A stretch of 64,000 bases of DNA from Prasinococcaceae sp. CCMP 1430 (GCA_013416795.1 RQSC01000015.1:244424-308423); one strand, 5' to 3'. Numbered from the stretch's first letter, positions 51,053 to 61,309 are shown. Program-made: numbers and translations. The notes: generated from the sequence alone by a model not told the origin.

Positions 51053-51763
51053 ATGTCTGAGTGCGTTGCGCGCGCGCGCGGTGCGCTGCGACGCGCGCGA
51101 GGAGGAGGCGCGTGTGTGTGCAGCCAGGCCTGCGCAACCCTAAGCACGGCGACCGCAGCAGCTGGCCGCGCCGCTGCGGCGGCAGGACGGCGTGTGAGGG
51201 TGTCGGCGTAGGTGGGGATGTGTGCGGGTGTGTGGGCGGGCGGCTGGACGCGCGCTCCTGCGTGTGCGTGAGGCTGACGCCCGCGCGATCGACGCCGCTG
51301 CTGCCCCCCTTGCCCCCGCAGCGAGCCGGTCCAGGAGCCTGTGGCCATGGAGTCGGAGGGCCCGTCCCTCGGCGAGGCCGACGCGCCCAAGGAGCCGCTC
51401 GACCTCAACTCGGCGCTCCAGATGGTGCTGAAGAAGGCCCTCGCGCACGACGGCCTCGCGCGCGGCCTGCACGAGGTCGTGCGCGAGATCGAGCGCTCGG
51501 GCGCCCAGCTCGTGGTGCTCTCGGAGAACTGCGCGCAGGCGGACTACAAGAAGCTGATCGAGGCGCTCTGCCACGAGAAGAACGTGCCGCTCATGACCGT
51601 CCCCGACCAGATGCAGCTCGGCGAGTGGGCCGGCCTCTGCAAGATCGACGCCGAGGGCAACGCGCGCAAGGTCGTCAAGTGCGGCGCCGCGGCCATCCGC
51701 GACTGGGGTGAGGAGACCGAGGGCCTCAACGTCGTGCAGGCCAACCTCAAGTCGGCCGAGTAA
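51053..51763 (+). CDS. RPS12: 40S ribosomal protein S12 (eS12)
   Basis: The first coding exon is only eight bases (51053-51060, ATGTCTGA). A 261-base intron (GTGCGTTG...TTGCCCCCGCAG) is followed by exon 2 at 51322-51763. Splicing gives MSDEPVQEPVAMESEG and a 149-residue protein. Conserved eS12 blocks are LNSALQMVLKKALAHDGLAR, GLHEVVREIERSGAQLVVLS, CAQADYKKLIEALCHEKNVP and LGEWAGLCKID. It is an L7Ae-fold protein of the 40S subunit. Confidence 0.97.
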
Positions 51764-52016
51764 GCGCTGATCGCGCGCGATCGCCCGCCCTCGCATGCGC
51801 GCGCACCGTGAGGGAGGCACTGTAAAGAACCCCCCGCACACGCGCACGCGTGCTCTTGGGAAATCCGCGACGCCCTCGGGGCACATGCACACGCACGCGA
51901 GCGCGCGTTGCGTTGTGTGTGCACGCGCGTGCGCGCGACACGCTGTCCATACAGTGTATTGTTACAGGCGAAGCTAGGCGGCACACGCACGCACGTCTTC
52001 GCACGAGGCATTGAGC

Positions 52017-52451
52017 TCACCCTTCCCCGGCGGCCCCCTCAGCGCTGGCGCCGGCAGAGGATGGCTCAGGCGGATACACTGGCTCGCCGCGCGCGTCCAG
52101 CGGCAGCGCAAAGCCATTGATGAGCGGCGAGTTGTGGAAGAGGATGCGTCGGAGCCGCCGCGGCGCGCCAAGAACCAGGAGCGCGGACTGCTCCGAGCGC
52201 TCTGCGCGCGGCGCCCCTGCTGGCAGCGGCGCCAGCGCGGTGATTTCGTCCACCTGCAGCAGCTTGAGGCCGCTCTGCTCGGCGGGCGCGAGAACGCGAG
52301 CATGCAGCAGGTCCGCCAGTATGCCGTCGCCCTTGGCGGCCGCGTCGGCCGGGTGGGCCTCGCCGTCGTCGCCCGCGCGAGCCGGCAGTGTCCACACCCG
52401 CGTGCCCTGAGTGGCTGCGTGCAGCCGCAGCCCCTCGCGCGAGCCCGCTGC

Positions 52452-52482
<31 letters not shown>

Positions 52483-52937
52483 TGTCAGCGCCGAAATGCA
52501 TGTGCGTGTGTGCACGTGTACGTATGCGCGTGTGCGTGTGTGCGTGAATGAGGGTGCGAGGGCGGGTCTGCGTACCTGTGTCGCGCGTGAGCGCGAGCGC
52601 CGTCACTGGCTCCGCCGCCTCGACGTCGCGGGTGTGCGTGAGTGAAATGCTTGGCCTACCATCCGCGCCCGCCTGTGCTTGCGTGTGCGCGAGAGTGTGC
52701 AGGTGGATGGACGCGCCTGTAGCGCTGGCGACCAGCACGGACCCGCCCGGTGTGACCTCCGCGACGGCGAGCGCGCCCGCAGCGCGGCACGGCGCGGTGG
52801 TTAGCGCCGCCGGCGCCGATGCGTGCACGCGCGCGTCGGCCCCCACCGCGTCCACGCCGGCGTCGAGGCACATGCGCCACGCCTTCAGATTGCCAGCGCA
52901 GTCTGCCGCCACAAGCGTCTGCGCCGCCACCGCTGTG

Positions 52938-52989
<52 letters not shown>

Positions 52990-53079
52990 TGTGCGGGCGA
53001 CCCCCTCCCTCCGCCCCTCCCTCCCCACACGCGCGCGCCGGTCCGAGCGCGAGCGCACGCCCGGCAGCGCGTGCGCACG

Positions 53080-53132
<53 letters not shown>

Positions 53133-54433
53133 GCATGTGCGCGATTGCATTCGTGAGTGCGCGGGTGGGCGGGCGCATGCGTGTCAGAAGTGGCTTGTGT
53201 GTTCGTGCTTGCGCGTGCGTGCGCCCCTCGTGCGCGCACGGCGAGCTGCAAGGGCCTGCACGCGCGCACGCGCGCGCGCGCGAGCAGTACGCACGCTCAA
53301 TCCGCCCCCCCTCGGCCGGCACAGGCCCTGCCCATTCGATGGCAGTGACAAAGGACTCCGAAAGCCGCAGCGCGCCCGCGAGTGCGAATTGGTTGGCGCC
53401 GTCGCCGGAGACGCCGTGGCGCAGCAGGAGCACGGTGCCCGCCTCGGTGCCGACAGCGAGCAGCGAAGCCGGCGCGCCGCGTGCGTCGCGGGAGAAGGCG
53501 GCCGACCATGCGCAACACAGCGCGGCGCGCGCGGCCGCGCGGCCGCGACCAGGGTGCGGCGTGCCACGCGCACGCTTCGCCGCGCGCTGCGCGGCAGCAC
53601 CTGCGGCACCCCCGCCTGCAGCGCTCGCGATCGTTTCCGTCGGCGTGAGCACCTCGTCGGCCGCGCTCGCCAGCGCGGCGGTCGCGTCGAATATCCGTAC
53701 CCAGTCGCACGTGAGCTCTGCGCGCGTCGGCGCGCGAAAAATGTCGAGGCGACGCGACGCGCCCACCGCCGCGAGCAGGCAGCTGCACCTCCCCGCGTCA
53801 ACACTAGCGCTGTCGGCCGCGCCCAGCGGCGGCGACCAGCTCACGCACGTGAGCGGTGACGGCAGTGGCTGCGAGGCAACCAGCCGTGCTGGGTACCTGG
53901 GCGCGCAAGTGCGTTCGTGCGCACGTGTATGTGTGCGTGCGTGGTTGTGTGAGCGCGTGTATGGGTGCGCACACACGTCCACGGACGCTCGCGCACGTGT
54001 ACAAGCAAGCATGCAAACGCGCGCGCGCGCACGCTCGCGTGCGCAAACGTGCATGCGCACAAGCACGCAAGCACGCGACGTACGCATACGTGTGCACAGC
54101 GCCGCCCTCATTGCCGTTGCTGCCGCGCTCGAGGTCGTCGCTCCCAACATCGGTGCTGTCATCGCTGCCGATGCCCCCAACAGTGTTGCCCCTCCCTTTG
54201 CCGCTTGTGGGGCCACTCGTGTGCGCAATCACCTGCAGGGCGCTTGCCGCGCCGCCGCGCGGCGGCATCGCCTGGCCAAGCGCGCCGTGCCACGCCTGCG
54301 TGCCCACGCCCGCCCCGCTTTCGCGGCATGCGAGCTGGCGGCTGCGCGGAGCGGCGACCGCCACGAAGCCATCCGCCGACGCTGCAGCGGGCCGCACGCC
54401 GCACGGCGTCGCGTCCAGCGCCAGCGGCCGCAT
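52017..54433 (-). CDS. Multi-exon beta-propeller protein, possibly TFIIIC90-like
   Basis: Several minus-strand coding blocks in different frames are separated by repeat-rich introns. The first starts at ATG 54433 (MRPLALDATPCGVRPAAASA, then DGFVAVAAPRSRQL). Later blocks include PLTCVSWSPPLG with CSCLLAAVGASRRLDIFRAP and DWVRIFDATAALASAADEV, AFSRDARGAPASLLAVGTEA with GTVLLLRHGV, TLVAADCAGNLKAW, and LLQVDEITALAPLPAG before the stop at 52017. The opening pattern and the WSP...CLLAV...W block recall the N-terminal propeller of the TFIIIC 90-kDa subunit, part of RNA polymerase III initiation. That is a tentative reading. Exon edges are not fixed, and a GGGTGAGC donor near 52018 could mean another 3' exon. 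Confidence 0.45.
52452..52484. repeat. TGCG tetranucleotide repeat in an intron
   Basis: About eight uninterrupted copies inside the beta-propeller gene. Confidence 0.9.
52934..52994. repeat. TGCG tetranucleotide repeat in an intron
   Basis: About 14 copies of TGCG. On the coding strand they read as a CGCA tract leading directly into a candidate acceptor (CACACAG, then CGGTGGCGG). Confidence 0.9.
53079..53131. repeat. TGCG tetranucleotide repeat in an intron
   Basis: About 13 uninterrupted copies, separated from the previous repeat by about 85 bases. Confidence 0.9.
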
Positions 54434-54882
54434 GGGCCGCGCTCGTGTGCACGTGCGAGCCTTCACGCGTGGGTAATCCCCACCAACAACCACAACAACA
54501 ACAACACGCACGCGCGCGCGCGCACGCACACACACACACACACACGACTGCCACTCCGGCGCCCTCGGGCCCAGAGTGAGCAAGCCGGCGCCGGCGGCGT
54601 CCGCGCGGTATGTGGCACCTGCGCTGGCGTGCGTGCGAGTGTGTGCAGTTGCGGGGTGCTACGTAGTTAGGGGCGTGTTTGTGGTCATTTTTAGGGTTAG
54701 ATCCATGTCGCCGCCGTCAACTCCACCGCTGCCAGTGCGACCGCCTGGTGCGATTGCAGGCGACAGACCGTGGCTGCCTGCTTGCAGCCGCCCTCGTCGC
54801 GTGGCAACCGGCATACATGGAACATTGGTCTTACAACACGCGTCCGCAGCGACGTCGGAGCGCGCTGGAGCGCACGTCAGCG

Positions 54883-56824
54883 TCAGAAACCGAAGATGGA
54901 GTCGAGCTCGTCCGCAGGCCTCTTCTTTTTCGTCTTCTTCTTCTTGGTCCTCTTGGCGGACGCTGCGCCGCCGTCGGCACCGCCGCCGCCTCCAAGAGCG
55001 CCGAATATGTCATCAATGGCGTCGCCTGCCGAGCGTTTGGCAACCTTCGCGACCCCCTCGTGGGGGGACCTCGCCGCCTTCGGCTTGGGCTGCGGCTCCC
55101 GTTGCGGCACCCTGAGCGCTGTGGCAGGCGCCGCCTCCCTCGGCGTGGAGGCGGCCCTCTTCGGTGCGGGCGTGGCGCCGAGATCACCGAAGATGTCATC
55201 GATGGCATCTGCGCCAGTCTTTGGCAGCTTTGGCGCCTTCAGCGACTGCTTGGGCGGGCGCGCCATGGCCGACGTCAGGACGTCCTGCGCCCCGCCTCCT
55301 TCGCCGTCCAACCGCCTGCCCTGGGCCTTGGCAACGGCCTTGGCCTTCGGCTTGGGCTTGGGCTTGGCCTTTGACTTGATCGACGCGTCGAGCTCGCCGA
55401 AGATATCCTCGACTGTCCTTACCCTGCCCGCTGGCACGCCGGCCGGCGCAGCCTCACGCGCTGGAGCGGCCCCGAGGGCGCCGAAGATGTCATCGATGGC
55501 CGCCGACGCGTCCGCGTCGCCACCTTTGTCGCCGGGGTTATCGCTGTCCCCATCGCTGTCGCTGTAGGCCCTTACTTTGCCGTCTGCCTCGGCACCTGCC
55601 CCGGCTCTCCCTTCGCCGCTGCTGGTTTTGTGTCTGTCGGCCTGCTTGAGCTGGTCGCCAACCTCCTCCCCAGCATCACGGGACTCCTCGCGGAGGTCGT
55701 CGCAGACCTCCTCGCCGACCTCCTCGCCGAGGTCATCGATGTCCAACCCCAGCCCCGTCGTGCGCTCCAGTAGGATGCCGTTGGCGGGGGATGCACCGGC
55801 GTGGGAGCGCCCGCGCGCGGGGAGCGCGCCTGCAGCTGAGGCGGGTAGCGCGCCGGGGTCGCCCTCCAGGTCGAGCAACGCCCCCGCGCGTAAGGCTAGC
55901 ACATCACGGCGGTCACCTGCGTGCGCAGCGCGTGTACGGTGGGCCAGCAAGCCGTGCCGCGTAAGAGGCAAGCTCGTGCATGCGGGCAGTGACGAGCGCG
56001 AGCGCGGAGGCACGTGCCGTGCAGCGCTGTTCGTGCGGCCGCGCGCACCTTCCCACTCGACTGTGAGCGTCAGCGGCAGCTCCTCCCCCGCCGAAGACGC
56101 CGCGCCGTCGGCAGGCGGTAGCGCGAGTGCCGCGTCGGAGAGCGCTGCATACGCGCGAGCGAGCGCAGCCGCGAGCGCAGCGGCGGCCGCGCGCAGCCGT
56201 GCGGCCGCACACATCGCTGTGACCGCCAGCGGTGCGAAGTGGCCGCGCGCTAGCAGCGCCGACAGGGGCGGCGCGGCCGCAAGCGCCGCCGAGGATGCGC
56301 GCGCGGGCGCGGCACCCGCGCCGCCGCGCCGCCAGCGGCAGAGTAAGTGCCTCCGCCACATTTTTTTGGACCTGCCGAAACCGGCGCATCCAAATGCACA
56401 GCAAACGCGCCGGAACGCGGGCGAATTCGGCCGCGCGCCGCGAGAAAATTGAGCTCTCCCGTGGGTATTGCTGGGCGCACGAGCGCGCGCACGGGCGGCG
56501 GCGCGCGCGCCACAGAGCGCGCACAGCGCGCCGGACTGGAAGGGGGGTGGGGGGCTTGCCCCGAGGGGACGCGATGGAGGAGCCTGTCGCGCCGCGTGCG
56601 GCTGCGTCGGCCGCGCGCCGAAGCGCCTGCAGTGCGCGGTAGTACGGCGCACGGCTGTGCGCACCCGCAGAGCGCGCGAGCAGAGCGCGCAGCAGCTCGG
56701 CGTCTGCTGCGAGCGACCGCTCGGCGGCGACGGCCGCCGCCGCCTCTGGGCGAAGCGCGCGCAGCTTCCGTGCCAGCGCCGCGCCGCGCGCGCCCGGCGG
56801 CACGCGCGCAAGTGCAACACCCAT
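54883..56824 (-). CDS. NEPRO: NEPRO-like nucleolar protein with repeated DDIFG motifs
   Basis: Exon 1 starts at 56824 (MGVALARVPPGARGAALA) and continues through AERSLAADAELLRALLARSA and YYRALQALRRAADAAARG, the helical pattern of the NEPRO/RMP1 N-terminal domain. An intron of uncertain edges lies within about 56340-56590. The later exon gives AALAAAPPLSALLARGHFAP and AAAALAAALARAYAALSDAA. The C-terminal 250 residues are low-complexity and repeat an acidic-aromatic motif: AIDDIFGALG (~55490), TVEDIFGELD (~55400), AIDDIFGDLG (~55195), AIDDIFGALG (~55010) and a terminal DELDSIFGF. A basic KKKKTKKK stretch precedes the last. NEPRO relatives bind RNase MRP and act in pre-rRNA processing. The motif resembles the DUF1764 IDDIF element. 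Confidence 0.65.
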
Positions 56825-57319
56825 CGCGGGTGCCGCAAGGAACACCGGAAAGCAGCACGTCCGGGGCGGGGAAGGGGGGAGGGGGGGCACATGCCCCCGC
56901 CTGTGTGACACACACGCAAGCGTGCACGCCCTCCTGCCCGCAACACTAGGTCACATTGGATGCGTTCATTGTGAAAGGTCAAAGCACATGCATTCTGCGT
57001 GTATTTTTCGCGCGGGCTGCCTGGCAGCACCAGGACCGCTAAGCAGGTGCGCCATACAGTGAGCGCACGGCGCCTCTGCCAACCCCGCCTAGCCTTGTCC
57101 AGCCTGCGATTCTCCGCCGCCGTGCACGTCGCGCCGCCTCGACTGCCGTCAGCGGGCGCGGCGACGGGCATACCACTCACCGCTGCCGTCGCGGCCGCTG
57201 CTGCGCGGAAGCAGCACCTAAGCTCTTCGAAGGCGCAAGGGGTGTTGCGCTCGCGCTGCCCTCTCCGACGGAGGCGCGACGGAGGCGCGCACAAGCATAC
57301 TTCAAAGGGGGCTGGGAAA

Positions 57320-57359
<40 letters not shown>

Positions 57360-57366
57360 AGACAGC
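56825..57366. promoter_or_regulatory. Divergent interval upstream of NEPRO-like and coiled-coil genes
   Basis: About 540 bases without coding pattern, ending in the poly(G) tract that abuts the coiled-coil start. Confidence 0.35.
57320..57358 (+). repeat. Homopolymer of 39 G
   Basis: Thirty-nine consecutive G immediately upstream of an ATG (57367). It can form G-quadruplexes on the coding strand; the exact length is likely unreliable in sequencing. Confidence 0.95.
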
Positions 57367-58062
57367 ATGGCGGACCCGGGGCCAGCGGTTGCCGCACGAG
57401 CGATCCGCGCGGCGCTTGAGTCGCGGCGCGCAGCAGCTGAACTGCTCGACGGGGCGCGTGCGCTCGCGGAAGCGCTGCAAGAGGATGCCCGCGCCGAGGC
57501 TGCCGCGTGCGCTGGCGCTACCCGGGCCGCACGCACCGCCGAGGCGGCGCAGCGAGCGGCCGAGGCACGTGCGTCGGCCGCCGAGGAGGAGCTCGCGCGA
57601 ATGCGCGCTGCGGAAGCTGATGCGCTCAAAACCGCCGGCGAGCGCGCCGCGGGGCTCCGCAGTGCGGCCGCAGTCGTCGACGAGCTGCAACGGGCGCGGC
57701 AAGCCAATGAAGACCTTCGCGTGAAGATTGCCGAAGCGCACGTAGCGTCGAGCAACGCGAGAGCTGCGCTTGCAGCGGAGCGTGCCTCCGCCGAGCGCGC
57801 GGAGAAGGCTGCATCCATCGCCGCCGCTGCCGGCGCCGCTCGTGAAAAACAGCTCGCTGCGGCCCTCGAGGAGGAACGCGCCATGCGATTGGCCGCTGAG
57901 GCGCGCGCAGCCGAGCTGCGCGTCGACGAGGAGATGAGCGCGGGCAGGTCATCAAAGGAAGTCGCCGCCCTCAAGCACCGCCTGCTCGCCTTGCAGCGTG
58001 AGAATGTCGCCCTCAAGAGGGCCGCCTGCTCCGGGGGCGTACAGTCCTCGCGCCAGCGTTGA
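57367..58062 (+). CDS. Alanine-rich coiled-coil protein
   Basis: A 231-residue frame from ATG 57367 eight bases after the poly(G). Almost the whole protein is predicted coiled coil: Ala/Glu/Arg heptads such as AAEARASAAEEELARMRAAE and LQRARQANEDLRVKIAEAHV, ending EVAALKHRLLALQRENVALK with a leucine-zipper look. No enzymatic motif. Codon use is G/C at third positions, supporting real coding. I do not recognise the family; basal-body, Golgi or cytoskeletal linkers look like this. Confidence 0.7.
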   Translation: MADPGPAVAARAIRAALESRRAAAELLDGARALAEALQEDARAEAAACAGATRAARTAEAAQRAAEARASAAEEELARMRAAEADALKTAGERAAGLRSAAAVVDELQRARQANEDLRVKIAEAHVASSNARAALAAERASAERAEKAASIAAAAGAAREKQLAAALEEERAMRLAAEARAAELRVDEEMSAGRSSKEVAALKHRLLALQRENVALKRAACSGGVQSSRQR

Positions 58063-58464
58063 CGAATGCAGCCCCCGCCACCACTGGCACGTCGACGGCT
58101 CGACGGTGATCGCGACGAGCGCCAGTGCATCCAAGCACTGCCAAAGTGAATGTTCAGATGATACAAAGACGCGCATTTCAGTTCTATTTGCTGCTGTTCG
58201 GCGTCGAGGTCGGTACTTCGAACTTCGAAGTACTTCGATGCACACTTTTCAATCAAAAGCTGACAGCGACGCGCCGGCGCAGTCGCGCAGCTCGCCGAGG
58301 TTCGCCCGCTCGGCCGCAGCGGCAGTAAGAGCACGCACGGACATCATTATCGATTTTCAATACTGTAATCAGTCCTTCAAATTTGCACTTATTAGCCTCT
58401 GGGGGGGAGCAAGCAGTGGGAGCCAAAAAAATGGTGGCCGACGCGCAGCGCTCACGCGCGAGCA
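58063..58464. other. Convergent interval with an AT-rich patch and palindrome
   Basis: Between the coiled-coil and PAXBP1 stops. It is less GC-rich at 58130-58260 and 58340-58400 and includes a 21-base palindrome at 58213-58233. No coding pattern. Confidence 0.45.
58213..58233. repeat. Perfect 21-base palindrome
   Basis: Arms GTACTTCGAA and TTCGAAGTAC flank a single C. Further copies of ACTTCGA follow on the right. It lies between two convergent stop codons, so it may form a hairpin in both 3' UTRs. Confidence 0.9.
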
Positions 58465-61005
58465 TCAGCGGGCTCTCGCGCGCTGCCGGGCGTCTTCGAA
58501 GGCAGTCACAGCCGATGCACCTGCGGGCGAGCCGGCAAGCCACTGCGCGCCAGTGAGGATAGCGGCGATGCGCTCCGCGCGGCGCTCGGCGGCCGCAGCG
58601 GCCGTCCCGCCAGCACCCGCCATGAACGAGACATGTGGGACCACCGCCGAGGACACCACCGGTTCCGCCAGAGACGCGAGCGTGCTAGCGTCCAGCACGC
58701 CGTCGAATGCCGCGCAGGCGCGCAGGACACCCACGCACGCGGCGAATCGCCGCGCGCACCGCCTCCGCGCGGCAGGGCTCGCTGCGAGCACGGGCGCCGG
58801 GAGCACAGGCGGCGGTACCTTGACGCACCGCTCGCACGCCTCAGAGAGTCGCTCCGAGGCGGCGGCGAGGACGGTCTTGGCTGACTCGTTCTCCGCAGGC
58901 ACGTACACGAGGAGCTCGCGGACAGCATCGGCCAGGCGCTCCGATTGGTGCGCGTCCTCGACGCGCCAGCAGCGCCGCAGCGCGTGTTCGAGCATGGGTG
59001 CGCACACCAGCTCGATGAGGGAAGGCACCATCTCGTCGAGGTCGTTTGAGGCAGCGGTCTCGCCGGTGGCAGGCTCGGTACCCACCTCGAAGAGCGTCCC
59101 ATACCATTCCATTGCGTCCAGGCTCGCGGGGGCACCGCGTGCACCCCACAGCGGCTCCCAGCGCAGCATTTCAAGTCGCACGAAGGGCGCAAGGAGTTGC
59201 GGGGCGCTGCGTGGAACGTACGCATCGCGGAACGACTGTGGCCACTGGCATCGCCAGCGGTCCAGAAACGTTGCGACGGCCTCGAGCGTCGCGAACTCTG
59301 GTGCGGCGTCAGCAAGCGCGGTTAAGGCGGCCTCGAGTACTGAGTCACGGACGGCATCGAAAGCCTCGGCCCCGCCGGCATCCGAGTCGGAGCCGCTAGC
59401 ACCGCTCTCAACCCCACGCGCGTGTTCACCTGCCGCGATGGCGGCCTCGGCGGCCAGCTGCCGGCGCACGCGCCTATCCATGCGCTGGCGCGCGCTTGCA
59501 CGCGCCTGTGCGGTCGGATCACGGCCGAACTCGTCCAGCTCGCCGCTGCTGCCAGCGCAGGCAACTGCTTCTACGGCGGCTGCGCCCGCGGCCGCCACGG
59601 ACTCGGCGAGCGCGTTCGAGCCGGCCGCTACACCCTTGCCGAGCGCACCAAGAGCTGCAGCAGCCTCTGCCTCGACCTGTGCCGTCGCCTCTGCATCATC
59701 GGCAGTGCGCCGCTCGGTGTCGGCATCGGCGCGCCTCTCGGCGGCCACGCGTAGCGTCTCCTCGAGCTCCTCAAGTAGAGGTGCTTTCTCCTGGAGCATA
59801 TCGCACAGATCCCGGACAAAAGTCCGCGCACGCTGTGCGAGACTGAAACGTTCGCCCGCGATGGTGAGTGACTCGGCGAGTTCCGCGGCCGCCTTGGTCG
59901 CCTGCGCATGGCGCGCCTTTGCGGACGCAGCCTCTCGCTTCATCGCTTCGGCACGACTCTCGAGCTGCGCCGCGTCCTTGCGCAGCGCCTCCATCGCCTG
60001 GTCAGCGGCCGCATCGACGTCCATGAGGGAGACATCGCCACGTCCCCCGGGGGCTCCGCGCACGCCAGCTGAGCCTCCGCGTATACGTGTTGAGTGACTA
60101 CCTGCGCCCGCTGCCTTCTGCTTGTGCGCCTGCACGCGCGCGCGGCGTAGCTGCTCCATCTCGAAGCGCTCCTCCTCCGAGTCAGACGCAGCGCCACCCA
60201 ATGCGCTCCCGTGCCTCCCCCCCTGCTGCGGGTCCGCACAAAATCCGAGCGCACCTCGCGGCGCTCGCCCGCTCTGTGGCGCACTCGCCGCCGCCAGTGC
60301 TAGGTGTTCACGCGGATCTTCGCCATCGTCGCTGCCGCTCGTTTCGCCGTCGACTGCCATGTCCGCGACCATCTTGGCCGCGTGCGCAGTCATCGGCACG
60401 AACTCATCCGCGTCGGCGCCTGCCGCGCGCGCACGGCCGCGCTCCGCACGGGCGCGAGCCGCAGTTGCCGCGGCATGAGCGCCGTCCTCGTCGGAGCCAT
60501 CCGCGTCCATTGCGTCGGCCTCGTCGCCTGCGATCACACCACCAATGGGTGGGCCATGTGAACGCGATGGTGGTGGTGGTGGCGGTGCGGCCAGCAGCCC
60601 GCCGGCGCCCGCAACAATGCGCTCCTCCCCCTCTATGGCGTCGCCTGCCGCCTTGAAAGAGCCGCGCACCTTCACCGCAGGCGCATTATGCTGCGCCGCG
60701 CGCAGCGCCGCGAGGGCTGTAGCATCGTATGTGCCACCGCCACCCTGCGCTCCCACCGCGCCTGCCCCGGCGAGCGGCAGCGGTGCCCCCACGGCGCGTG
60801 CACCCTTGCGCTTGATGCGGAACTCCTCAACTCGGCCGCCGCCCTCACCATCGCTTTCACTGTCGTCGTCGAAACTCAGCATCGGCGCGCCCTTCTTCGG
60901 CGCGATTTTGCCAGGATCGTCGCCGCCGCCACCACCTGCGGCGCCGCCCGCCTCGGCCGTGCCGCCACGGCCGCCCTTGCGCCCAGCATTCCGCCTACGA
61001 AACAT
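58465..61005 (-). CDS. PAXBP1: PAXBP1/GCFC1 (plant ILP1) spliceosome-associated protein
   Basis: A single-exon 846-residue protein. The start MFRRRNAGRKGGRGG, then LSFDDDSESDGEGGG and EEFRIKRK, is the family N-terminus. The middle holds DEFVPMTAH, DPREHLAL and a coiled coil (EALRKDAAQLESRAEAMKRE). The GCFC region has FVRDLCDMLQEKAPLLEELE, SGELDEFGRDPTAQ, FLDRWRCQWPQSFRDAYV and FVRLEMLRWEPLW. PAXBP1 works with TFIP11/NTR1-type factors in spliceosome disassembly, the same pathway as PRP43, which is also in this window. Plant ILP1 affects ploidy and splicing. The protein is complete. Confidence 0.9.
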   Translation of the reverse strand: MFRRRNAGRKGGRGGTAEAGGAAGGGGGDDPGKIAPKKGAPMLSFDDDSESDGEGGGRVEEFRIKRKGARAVGAPLPLAGAGAVGAQGGGGTYDATALAALRAAQHNAPAVKVRGSFKAAGDAIEGEERIVAGAGGLLAAPPPPPPSRSHGPPIGGVIAGDEADAMDADGSDEDGAHAAATAARARAERGRARAAGADADEFVPMTAHAAKMVADMAVDGETSGSDDGEDPREHLALAAASAPQSGRAPRGALGFCADPQQGGRHGSALGGAASDSEEERFEMEQLRRARVQAHKQKAAGAGSHSTRIRGGSAGVRGAPGGRGDVSLMDVDAAADQAMEALRKDAAQLESRAEAMKREAASAKARHAQATKAAAELAESLTIAGERFSLAQRARTFVRDLCDMLQEKAPLLEELEETLRVAAERRADADTERRTADDAEATAQVEAEAAAALGALGKGVAAGSNALAESVAAAGAAAVEAVACAGSSGELDEFGRDPTAQARASARQRMDRRVRRQLAAEAAIAAGEHARGVESGASGSDSDAGGAEAFDAVRDSVLEAALTALADAAPEFATLEAVATFLDRWRCQWPQSFRDAYVPRSAPQLLAPFVRLEMLRWEPLWGARGAPASLDAMEWYGTLFEVGTEPATGETAASNDLDEMVPSLIELVCAPMLEHALRRCWRVEDAHQSERLADAVRELLVYVPAENESAKTVLAAASERLSEACERCVKVPPPVLPAPVLAASPAARRRCARRFAACVGVLRACAAFDGVLDASTLASLAEPVVSSAVVPHVSFMAGAGGTAAAAAERRAERIAAILTGAQWLAGSPAGASAVTAFEDARQRARAR

Positions 61006-61115
61006 CTCTCCCCTCTCTCCAAGCGTTCAAAAACTCCTCTCCACTGCCGGGGCGCTCGGTTCGCACTCCCCTCTCACCCAGTGATGCGCCGCGCCGGAGG
61101 TGGCAGCGCCTACGC

Positions 61116-61309
61116 CTACCAGCGCTTTGGCGGCGTGTGCACACTGACGCCCGCTTCGCGCACGCCGTCGAGCAGCGCGGCGACCTTAATCGGTACGCGA
61201 CGGCGCACGTGGCCCTCCACCTGTCGCTGCGCCTGGCTCGGGCCGTACTCAACCGTGAGCGGCCCGCTGGGGCCAACGGCCTCGCGCAGCCGCTCGCCAA
61301 GCAGAGCAC
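61116..61309 (-). CDS. Last exon of an unrecognised gene
   Basis: After an acceptor (CGCCCGCAG) the minus strand reads LLGERLREAVGPSGPLTVEY, then GPSQAQRQVEGHVRRRVPIK and a terminal HTPPKRW, with G/C third positions throughout. About 64 residues before the stop at 61116. Upstream exons probably lie at 61400-61850 (for example MVRRTAAQVAHRLT near 61660), but frames could not be joined. No family recognised. Its stop is 111 bases from the PAXBP1 start. Confidence 0.5.

Noticed and set aside
52885-53270. Cys-Val-Arg-Ala repeat proteins encoded by the TGCG arrays
   Set aside because: Every frame of a TGCG tetranucleotide repeat is open, so these translations are artefacts of the microsatellite.
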